DNA of 5,039 nt from positions 1 through 5,039 of the forward strand of contig CALEOQ010000071.1 of the NCBI GenBank assembly GCA_937910255.1, read 5' to 3'. Every line of letters starts with the position of its first letter. Position 1 is the stretch's first letter. The DNA comes from an uncultured Caulobacteraceae bacterium. GTDB taxonomy: Bacteria; Pseudomonadota; Alphaproteobacteria; Caulobacterales; Caulobacteraceae. The notes beneath the pieces were generated by a model. The model worked only from the letters and a program-made list of their open reading frames with translations, did not search any database and was not told where the DNA came from. Both the position numbers and the translations under genes were made by a program. Positions 1 to 5,039 of this stretch are shown here, piece after piece.

Positions 1-49
1 GATGAGCAGGTGATGTCGGAGGGTGAGCACGTGGGGTGTTTTGTTTGTA
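1..49. other. Probable non-genomic junk outside the 5' adapter
   Basis: These bases lie outside the P5 adapter match that begins at 50, so they should not be part of the genomic insert. They could be base calls made after a read ran off the end of a short library molecule. A faint resemblance to the last bases of the P7 adapter can be traced at about 36-47 (9 of 12 positions by eye), too weak to claim firmly. The reading frame of the downstream integrase happens to stay open through this stretch and offers GTG at 10 and ATG at 13. Those start codons should not be trusted. No ribosome binding site or promoter is called here. Confidence 0.6.
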
Positions 50-107
50 AATGGTACGGCGGCCACCGAGGTCTGCACTCTGACCGTACGCGACGCTCTT
101 GCGATCT
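50..107 (+). other. Degenerate Illumina P5/universal adapter (artefact)
   Basis: The stretch aligns without gaps to the 58-base Illumina P5/TruSeq universal adapter, with about 49 identities. Mismatches are at 54, 62, 71, 75, 82, 83, 86, 90 and 101, and five of the nine are A to G. Exact runs include CCACCGAG at 63-70 and CGACGCTCTT at 91-100, ending in CGATCT at 102-107, which is the adapter's insert-side end. Translated in the integrase frame it gives WYGGHRGLHSDRTRRSCDL, a mutated form of the well-known contaminant peptide YGDHRDLHSFPTRRSSDL. The insert should therefore start at about 108. The mismatches fit low base quality in a read-through tail. A chance match of this length is not credible. 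Confidence 0.93.
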
Positions 108-108
108 C

Positions 109-1755
109 GTGATCGATGCCCAGCGGCGGGAGGCCGAAGCATTCGTGCGGGAGGTGCTAACGGCGCCCCGGCAGGCCGGAGGCGAAGTCGTTCTCGGTCC
201 GGTGTACTTCTCCATCGAGGCGCCGGACCCGATGCCGTTCCCATCGATGTCGAGCGACGCCGTGAGTTGGGCCGAGGCCTATTTCGCGATGTATTCTAGT
301 GCTTCGCGCGAAATGGGCCTGCCCCATGGAACGGGCCTCCTGCTCGCCGCCTATGAACTGGCTGCGCAGGACCCAAACGCCTTCGCCGCAATAGAGGACT
401 TCGACACGCACCTAGACGCAGCGGCAAAGGACGGCGGACTGGCGTCGCCTATGACTCCGTTGGTCCGGGAGAAGGTGCGGCAGACGTTCGCGGCCGCCGC
501 CCTGGTCGTCGAGCGCTACAAAGAAGCGGAACGCCGTCGGGCCGCCGCAATTCTCGCCGCCGTGAACGCCAATCCCAGCGCAGTACGTGTTGAAGTGGGC
601 TACCAGCGCCGACCCGGCGATGTGACGCTTAGTGCAGCGCTGAAGGCGTTTAAGGCCGAGCGGGCGGCGAGGCTCGGGGATGAAGACACTGAGAAGGACA
701 TTGGGCACATTGTTCGTGCCCTCGAAGAACTAGTGGGTGCAGACAAGCCGATTCGCGCGGTTAGTCGCGATGAGTGCACCCAGGTTCGAGACCTCCTTAG
801 GAGGATGCCGGCGAACGCGTCGAAAATTTACCCTGGCCTGCCTTTGGCGGAGGCGGCGGATCGGGCGGCGCGAGATCGAGCCGCTTTTCTGGAGAAGGCG
901 CGGGTGCAGGGTTTGGAGACTGACGCCCGCGACGTGCGGCCGAAGCTCATGGCACCTGGGACGGTCGCATCTTATGTGAACAGCCTGTCGGCGTTCTTCA
1001 ACTGGTCTGTAGAGCGCGGACTCGTCGATTCAAACCCTGCGCGTGGACTCGGGGGGGCAGGGCGCAATTCGAAGCAGGTCCAGCGCCGCGCATTCACAAA
1101 GGCGGAGCTGGAGCGCGTCTTCTCAGGTCTTGAAGGCGAGCGCGCGGCTGGCGCGGCGAAATTTTGGGTCCCCGCGATCCTCGTGTTTTCCGGCTGCCGT
1201 CTGAACGAGATCTGTCAGTTACACACCGCCGATGTGAAGAAACTCGACGGCATTACTTACTTCGATTTGACCCTCTTCGATGAGACCGGTCGGCGGGTCG
1301 AGGAGAAAAGGCTGAAGACGGAAGCGTCTCAGCGTTGTGTGCCTGTGCATCCGGAACTTATCGCCGCAGGTTTTCTCGACTTTGTCGCCCGGCGTCGGCG
1401 GGAGGGGGCCAAACGATTGTTCCCCGAACTAAAGGCGCGGCGAGGATACTATTCTGACGACTTGTCGAAGTGGTGGGGCCGGTGGTGCGACCGCTGCAAG
1501 CTGACTGATCCCGCGCTGACGCTACACAGCCACCGCCACGCGCTCAGAGATGCTGGACGGGCGGCGCGCGTTCCAACGGAAATCGTCGAGGCTATCGGTG
1601 GGTGGACGACCGAAAGCGTGGGCGCCAACTACGGTGATAGGGTCTCGGTGGCAAAGCTGCGCGAAAACTTGGAGCACTTGAAGATCATGCCACTTGGAAG
1701 CGGGTTCACGCTGGGGCCGCCGCCGAGACAAGACGACTTTGCACACGCATTGTAG
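109..1755 (+). CDS. Tyrosine recombinase/integrase, 5'-truncated
   Basis: Site-specific DNA recombinase that cuts and rejoins DNA through a covalent 3'-phosphotyrosine, probably integrating and excising a mobile element. Residues here are numbered from the apparent GTG at position 10. The C-terminal catalytic domain (about 360-560) has the expected set: Arg397 in FSGCRLNE, a likely beta-hairpin Lys436 in RLKTEAS, His506 and Arg509 in LHSHRHAL, Trp532 in IGGW and nucleophile Tyr541 in GANYGD. Trp replaces the usual second histidine, as in Cre. A core-binding, SAM-like domain spans about 205-345 and ends in FFNWSVERGLVDSNPA. The region before about 200 is helical and poorly recognisable. Apparent residues 1-33 come from adapter and upstream junk, so genuine coding starts at Val34 (position 109) and the true N-terminus is missing. 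The gene ends with TAG, 55 bases before vsr. Its position suggests that it mobilises the restriction cassette. The catalytic call is firm. The type of element and the att site are unknown. Confidence 0.9.
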   Translation: MIDAQRREAEAFVREVLTAPRQAGGEVVLGPVYFSIEAPDPMPFPSMSSDAVSWAEAYFAMYSSASREMGLPHGTGLLLAAYELAAQDPNAFAAIEDFDTHLDAAAKDGGLASPMTPLVREKVRQTFAAAALVVERYKEAERRRAAAILAAVNANPSAVRVEVGYQRRPGDVTLSAALKAFKAERAARLGDEDTEKDIGHIVRALEELVGADKPIRAVSRDECTQVRDLLRRMPANASKIYPGLPLAEAADRAARDRAAFLEKARVQGLETDARDVRPKLMAPGTVASYVNSLSAFFNWSVERGLVDSNPARGLGGAGRNSKQVQRRAFTKAELERVFSGLEGERAAGAAKFWVPAILVFSGCRLNEICQLHTADVKKLDGITYFDLTLFDETGRRVEEKRLKTEASQRCVPVHPELIAAGFLDFVARRRREGAKRLFPELKARRGYYSDDLSKWWGRWCDRCKLTDPALTLHSHRHALRDAGRAARVPTEIVEAIGGWTTESVGANYGDRVSVAKLRENLEHLKIMPLGSGFTLGPPPRQDDFAHAL

Positions 1756-1799
1756 CGCGGGGGGCGGCTAGGAGTGGCCGGCAAAACCAACCGCTTGTC

Positions 1800-1804
1800 G
1801 GGGA
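1800..1804 (+). promoter_or_regulatory. Ribosome binding site for vsr
   Basis: GGGGA lies 6 bases before the ATG at 1811 and supports that start. Another in-frame ATG at 1844 begins MTRSEVMARV, but the upstream start has the better spacing to a purine-rich site. It also gives an N-terminal arm like that of E. coli Vsr, which carries about ten residues before its RSKNMRAI segment. No convincing promoter or terminator is visible in the 55-base gap after the integrase, so transcription from upstream is possible. Confidence 0.45.
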
Positions 1805-1810
1805 ACCGGA

Positions 1811-2278
1811 ATGAGTAGGAAGAGTGGGCCGGAGCGCCCACCCATGACGCGCTCGGAAGTGATGGCGCGCGTCCGCTCGACAGGAAGCCGTCCGGAGATG
1901 GCGGTTCGACGGTTGGTGCACGCCTCGGGGTATCGGTACCGCCTTCATGGCAAGAGACTTCCCGGTAGACCGGATCTGGTGTTTGGTCCCCGCCACAAAG
2001 TGATTTTCGTTCATGGGTGCTTCTGGCACGGGCACGATTGCAAGCTCGGAAACCGCCGACCCAAGACCAGAACTGAGTTTTGGAATCCGAAGATCGACCG
2101 CAACATCCAGCGAGACGCGGAAACGATTCGAGTGCTTAGCGAGGCTGGTTGGGCCTCCCTGGTCATTTGGGAGTGCCAGGTTGCGGGCCATGAGGAATTG
2201 CGGAGTCGGATCGCCGAGTTTCTTGGGCCTCCTGGGTCCGGAACCATCGCGTCGGCCCAAGGGGTCGAAAGGAACTAG
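1811..2278 (+). CDS. vsr: Very short patch repair endonuclease Vsr
   Basis: Nicks DNA 5' to the mispaired T at T:G mismatches left when 5-methylcytosine deaminates, starting very-short-patch repair back to C:G. The 155-residue length matches E. coli Vsr (156). Family landmarks are easily aligned: RSEVMARVRSTGSRPE at 14-29 (cf. RSKNMRAI in E. coli), LPGRPDLVF at 50-58 with catalytic Asp55, and VHGCFWHGHDC at 67-77. Zinc ligands correspond to Cys70, His75, Cys77 and Cys122 (in WECQV). The catalytic His73 and the aromatic residues that intercalate at the mismatch (Phe71, Trp72, and Trp91 in RTEFW) are kept. The protein therefore looks active. It ends 3 bases before the methyltransferase ATG, so the two are very likely co-transcribed, and its substrate is probably lesions at that enzyme's methylation site. 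Confidence 0.96.
   Translation: MSRKSGPERPPMTRSEVMARVRSTGSRPEMAVRRLVHASGYRYRLHGKRLPGRPDLVFGPRHKVIFVHGCFWHGHDCKLGNRRPKTRTEFWNPKIDRNIQRDAETIRVLSEAGWASLVIWECQVAGHEELRSRIAEFLGPPGSGTIASAQGVERN
2268..2273 (+). promoter_or_regulatory. Ribosome binding site for the methyltransferase
   Basis: AAAGGA lies inside the last codons of vsr, 8 bases before the ATG at 2282. It is a good Shine-Dalgarno match and fixes the methyltransferase start. With only 3 bases between the vsr stop and this ATG, the two genes are tightly linked. Confidence 0.65.
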
Positions 2279-2281
2279 TAA

Positions 2282-3478
2282 ATGCTAAAGTGCCTGGAAC
2301 TGTTCGCTGGTGCCGGCGGCCTCGCCATGGGCGCGTCCCTGGCCGGATTTGAGCATGTCGGGGTCGTGGAATGGGATCGCTGGGCTTGCGACACGATCCG
2401 GGAGAACCAACGCCGAGGCCACCCGGTGGTCCAAGGGTGGCCGCTCTACGAAGGTGATGTTCGTCACTATGATCTAGGTGACATTCCGGGTGATCTAGAC
2501 CTAGTGGCAGGCGGCCCACCCTGTCAGCCGTTCTCTATGGGCGGCAAGCACCGCGCGTTCGATGATGTGCGAGACATGTTCCCCGCGACGGTCGAGGTCA
2601 TCCGAACGACGCGACCTAAAGCCTTCATTATTGAGAACGTTAAGGGCCTGACCCGAGCGGCGTTCGCGAACTACTTCGCATACATCCAGCTTCAGCTGTC
2701 GTTTCCCGAAGTCACGCGCCACACGGACGAATCGTGGATCGACCATCTGGCGCGGCTAGAGCGGGAGAAGACGTCGGGAGTGCTTCGGGGCCTCACCTAC
2801 GACGTGGTGACCCGGCTGGTGAATGCCGCTGATTACGGCGTGCCTCAAAAGCGGGAGCGTGTGTTTTTCGTTGGTTTCCGCCACGACATCGCGGCGACTT
2901 GGTCATTCCCTGAGGAGACCCACTCGCGGGATGCGCTGGTAGCGGACCAGTTTGTCACTGGCGAGTACTGGGACCGCCACAAGGTCCCGAAGAAAGACCG
3001 TCCGTCGGCTCACTCCACTTCGGCAGCGGTCGGCCGGCTCAGGGGCCGCAACGCGCCTGTGGATAGTTTGCCTTGGCGCACGGTGCGCGACGCTCTTGTG
3101 GGTCTGCCGAACCCAGAGATCACGCCGGGGATACACCTTAACCACCGGTATCAACCCGGTGCCCGCGCCTATCACGGACATACGGGGAGCCCCCTGGACC
3201 TGCCGGCTAAGACGCTTAAGGCGGGGGATCATGGCGTCCCCGGCGGCGAGAATATGATGGTGAAGCCAGATGGCTCCGTCAGGTACTTCACGGCCCGAGA
3301 GAGCGCGCGGCTCCAGACTTTTCCCGATGGCTACGTCTTCCACGGATCGTGGAGCGAGATCATGCGCCAGTTGGGGAACGCTGTACCTGTGACTCTCGCC
3401 GAGGTCGTGTGCTGCTCGGTCGCGGAAGCGCTCGTATCGACAGCAATGACGCAGGCCGTGCCGGCGGGCCGAGCGTGA
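2282..3478 (+). CDS. DNA (cytosine-5-)-methyltransferase of a type II RM system
   Basis: Transfers a methyl group from S-adenosylmethionine to carbon 5 of cytosine in the recognition site, protecting host DNA from the partner nuclease. All major m5C motifs are present in order in the 398 residues: motif I LELFAGAGGLAMG at 5-17 (SAM binding), motif IV GGPPCQPFS at 78-86 with nucleophile Cys81, motif VI ENVKG at 118-122, motif VIII QKRERVFFVGFR at 189-200, a variable target-recognition region at about 200-330, motif IX FTARESARLQTFPDG at 336-350, and motif X QLGNAVPV at 363-370. Nothing is missing, so it should be active. The downstream Eco29kI-type nuclease suggests the target CCGCGG, but the site cannot be read from the target-recognition region by eye. 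It is preceded by vsr and overlaps the nuclease gene by 4 bases. No controller (C) protein gene is seen nearby. Confidence 0.97.
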   Translation: MLKCLELFAGAGGLAMGASLAGFEHVGVVEWDRWACDTIRENQRRGHPVVQGWPLYEGDVRHYDLGDIPGDLDLVAGGPPCQPFSMGGKHRAFDDVRDMFPATVEVIRTTRPKAFIIENVKGLTRAAFANYFAYIQLQLSFPEVTRHTDESWIDHLARLEREKTSGVLRGLTYDVVTRLVNAADYGVPQKRERVFFVGFRHDIAATWSFPEETHSRDALVADQFVTGEYWDRHKVPKKDRPSAHSTSAAVGRLRGRNAPVDSLPWRTVRDALVGLPNPEITPGIHLNHRYQPGARAYHGHTGSPLDLPAKTLKAGDHGVPGGENMMVKPDGSVRYFTARESARLQTFPDGYVFHGSWSEIMRQLGNAVPVTLAEVVCCSVAEALVSTAMTQAVPAGRA

Positions 3479-4149
3479 GCGAGACGCCTTACAACCCCCT
3501 CGATACTAAGAACCTTGGTGCAAGTGTTGCCGAGGCATTGTTGGAGCGCGCACCGCAGTCTCTTGGTGAGCTTCAGCCGTTCAATGGTGCTGGAATCTAC
3601 GCGCTCTATTATGTCGGCGAGGCGCCGATTTATGCCCCCATCGCCGAGGCAAATTTGGGCGGGCAGTGGCGGTGGCCAATCTATGTCGGCAAAGCCGTGC
3701 CGTCGGGCGCGCGCAAGGCCATGAGTACCGGCGCGACTGGTCGGTGGCTCTTCAACAGGCTGAGGGAGCATGCCGAAAGCGTGCAAGCCGCCGAGAATCT
3801 GCGCGTCGAGGATTTCTATTGCCGGTATCTCGTTGTCGAGGACATCTGGATCCCCTTGGGCGAGAGCCTGCTCATCGCGAAGTTCACTCCGGTATGGAAC
3901 AGGATGCTGGACGGCTTCGGGAACCACGACCCGGGCTCCGGCCGATACAATGGTTTGAGGCCTCGGTGGGACGTACTGCACCCCGGTCGGAGTTGGGCTG
4001 AGAAATGTAGGGAGCGGCCGGAGCCAGCGGAACTGATAGCGTCAGAAATTGAAGCTCACCTGCGGACCGCGCCGCGTCCGCCGCAGCATCCCCGCATTCT
4101 GCTGGAGGTCCCGGAGAACCCGATAATTGACTCCGGCGAGGACGAGTAG
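3475..4149 (+). CDS. Eco29kI-family GIY-YIG type II restriction endonuclease
   Basis: Cuts double-stranded DNA that lacks the partner methylation. Known relatives (Eco29kI, NgoMIII, Cfr42I) cut CCGCGG. From the GTG at 3475 the protein has 224 residues, close to Eco29kI (about 214). The GIY-YIG core is visible: GIYALYYVG at 40-48 (Tyr42), PIYVGKA at 68-74 (Tyr70), RLREH at 95-99 (Arg95, His99), Glu130 in PLGES and Asn142 in PVWNRMLDGFGNHDPG. The Arg-x3-His and Glu-x11-Asn spacings equal those recalled for the Eco29kI catalytic residues (R104/H108, E142/N154). The segment WDVLHPGRSWA at 165-175 is also family-like. The GTG overlaps the methyltransferase TGA (GTGA), and only a weak GGCGGG at 3463-3468 precedes it, so translation is probably coupled and modest. 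The frame is open back to an ATG at 3349, but that start would lie deep inside motif IX-X coding. The recognition site is inferred, not shown. Confidence 0.92.
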   Translation: MSETPYNPLDTKNLGASVAEALLERAPQSLGELQPFNGAGIYALYYVGEAPIYAPIAEANLGGQWRWPIYVGKAVPSGARKAMSTGATGRWLFNRLREHAESVQAAENLRVEDFYCRYLVVEDIWIPLGESLLIAKFTPVWNRMLDGFGNHDPGSGRYNGLRPRWDVLHPGRSWAEKCRERPEPAELIASEIEAHLRTAPRPPQHPRILLEVPENPIIDSGEDE

Positions 4150-4234
4150 GGCGCTCCGCACCAAGAGATTGCTGTCCCCGCGCTTGCTCAACCCCCAGTT
4201 ATAGCTACGCTGCGGTGAAGCTAAGGGGGAGAGT
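4150..4234. other. Intergenic gap between the RM cassette and the DUF4747-like gene
   Basis: This 85-base gap contains a short inverted repeat, TAGCT at 4202-4206 and AGCTA at 4219-4223 with a 12-base loop, just upstream of the ribosome binding site at 4223-4230. It could be a small operator or leader hairpin, but a 5-base stem can arise by chance. No strong -35/-10 pair with normal spacing was found, and no GC-rich hairpin followed by a T-run marks a terminator. It is the largest gap in the window, so an own promoter for the next gene is plausible though unproven. Confidence 0.3.
4223..4230 (+). promoter_or_regulatory. Strong ribosome binding site for the last gene
   Basis: AAGGGGGA, continuing into GAG, sits about 4-9 bases before the ATG at 4235. 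It is the most purine-rich Shine-Dalgarno region in the window and decides the start of the DUF4747-like gene, which otherwise has few clues to its N-terminus. Confidence 0.6.
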
Positions 4235-4986
4235 ATGGCACGTGATTCAAAGACCGAAGTCGCTGCGGTAAATCTACGGATTCCTAGCGTCAAGCGGCGC
4301 AACTACGCAGCTCTTTTGCAGCTGCTATACGACCAGCGAACCCCCATCCAAATATACGGTGATAGCCATCTGGTGATCACGCACTTTGACCCAGAGAGCA
4401 ATCTCGGGGTGTTTTCTAAGTATACGGAGATCGAAATCGATGGAAATTGGTTCGATATAGAAAAGCTGGGCGAAGCGTCTCCTGAGGATGTTGGGAAAAT
4501 TGCGATACCAGCAAAACTGAAGCCCAACTTTTCACAGTTCTATTTCACTCTGGACGAAAAACTTCATGCAGTGGCGTTCGAGGTGTATTCAGATTCAAAA
4601 TCCCTAAGCCTCAAGGGGGTGGCGCGCTACTTCGAGAAGAGCTTGGCCGAAAAGGCAGTTAGAGACCAGTTTGGCCGCGTAGAGTCTACTATTGTTAGTA
4701 GTTATCAAGGGGCAAGGAAGCTCCTTCAGTTGCCTGATATCAAAGAAGTTCGCATTATTATTCGGCGCCCTAATTCGGACGACATCAGTGATGACCTTGC
4801 TGCGGTGATGGAGGAGCGGCTTAGCCAACAGAATGCGGACGAATACGAAGAGATATTGAAAGCTAAGGGTCCCGAGGCTTTGAAGCCTAACAGCAGGACG
4901 AAAGAGCTGGCTACGGTGGCCGCCGAGAATGGGGACGTGGTAGTCCAGAGCGTCGTCAATGGGGTACGAACGCGCCACCGGTCGTC
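4235..4986 (+). CDS. DUF4747-like protein, 3'-truncated
   Basis: Function unknown. The frame translates as MARDSKTEVAAVNLRIPSVK onward for about 250 genuine residues. It runs without a stop to the window end, but the last codons come from the adapter that begins at 4987. The layout resembles DUF4747: an N-terminal beta strand (VAAVNLRI), an early YAALLQLLYDQ helix followed by IQIYGDSH, a KYTEIEIDGNWFDIEKL segment at about 63-78, IPAKLKPNFSQFYF at 91-104, a long central helix at about 135-166, KEVRIIIRRPN at 170-180, and a C-terminal ENGDVVVQSVVNG at 231-243. This is recognition from memory, not a search. Family members are about 265-290 residues, so perhaps 20-40 residues are lost. No signal peptide, membrane segment or nuclease motif is seen. 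Base composition is lower in GC than the RM genes (28 and 27 G+C in the 60-base lines at 4381 and 4441), suggesting a separate origin. Its position next to a restriction system makes a defence or accessory role possible, but no function can be assigned. Confidence 0.72.
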
Positions 4987-5039
4987 AGATCGGAAGAGCA
5001 CACGTCTGAACTCCAGGCACGTCGAAATCCCGTATGCAC
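4987..5039 (+). other. Illumina TruSeq index-side adapter (artefact)
   Basis: Positions 4987-5020 match the 34-base TruSeq adapter read-through sequence (AGATCGGAAGAGCACACG and onward) with one mismatch, G for T at 5017. Then follow six bases in the index position (GTCGAA, 5021-5026) and the start of the P7 segment (ATCTCGTATGC-like, 5027-5039) with mismatches at 5030, 5038 and 5039. In the frame of the preceding gene it gives SDRKSTRLNSRHVEIPYA, a form of the well-known contaminant peptide DRKSTRLNSSH..ISYA. The genomic insert ends at about 4986, and one base is ambiguous because of A-tailing. Confidence 0.98.

Noticed and set aside
10..108. Possible Cys/His zinc-binding motif and a GTG/ATG start at the N-terminus of the integrase
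   Set aside because: The residues are encoded by adapter-derived sequence (50-107) and the junk before it, so neither the motif nor the starts at 10 or 13 belong to the real gene.
1756..1810. Terminator or attachment site in the gap after the integrase
   Set aside because: The 55 bases hold a G-rich run but no stable hairpin with a T-run, no tRNA end and no direct repeat matching elsewhere in the window.
1706..2260. 184-residue open frame on the minus strand
   Set aside because: It lies antisense to vsr and the integrase end, has no recognisable domain, and is typical of spurious open frames in GC-rich DNA.
3349..3474. Longer N-terminus for the restriction endonuclease from the ATG at 3349
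   Set aside because: It would overlap the conserved end of the methyltransferase (motifs IX-X), and the added residues resemble no part of Eco29kI. GTG at 3475 gives the expected family length and a typical GTGA overlap.
3331..3981. 216-residue open frame on the minus strand
   Set aside because: It is antisense to the methyltransferase end and the restriction endonuclease, both of which have clear family motifs. No motif is seen in the antisense product.
4165..4210. Sigma-70 promoter built from TTGCTG or TTGCTC with TATAGC
   Set aside because: The possible -35 and -10 elements are about 24 or 9 bases apart instead of 16-18, so no credible pair can be assigned.

Overview
The real insert in this window appears to be positions 108-4986. 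Both ends carry Illumina library adapter sequence. A degenerate P5/universal adapter (about 49 of 58 bases matching, no gaps) lies at 50-107, and a near-exact TruSeq index-side adapter begins at 4987. Positions 1-49, outside the P5 match, are probably also non-genomic. The window is therefore probably a complete small contig whose two outer genes are cut off and then extended by artefact. The protein-coding part is GC-rich (one sampled 60-base line in the methyltransferase is 60% GC) and densely packed on one strand. The style of the integrase suggests a high-GC proteobacterium, perhaps an alphaproteobacterium. That is a weak inference, because no rRNA, tRNA or housekeeping gene is present.

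Layout, all on the + strand: (1) 109-1755, a long tyrosine recombinase/integrase truncated at its N-terminus; (2) 1811-2278, a Vsr mismatch endonuclease; (3) 2282-3478, a C5-cytosine DNA methyltransferase; (4) 3475-4149, an Eco29kI-family GIY-YIG restriction endonuclease that overlaps the methyltransferase stop by 4 bases (GTGA); (5) 4235-4986, a gene with lower GC and its own strong ribosome binding site, resembling the uncharacterised DUF4747 family and cut by the 3' adapter.

Genes 2-4 form a type II restriction-modification cassette. The methyltransferase protects host sites by making 5-methylcytosine, the GIY-YIG nuclease cuts unmodified DNA (family precedent CCGCGG), and Vsr repairs the T:G mismatches that arise when 5-methylcytosine deaminates. 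The integrase directly upstream suggests that the cassette sits on an integrative element or genomic island. The DUF4747-like gene beside it is the least understood part and may be another defence or accessory gene. No tRNA, CRISPR array, insertion sequence or attachment site is visible.
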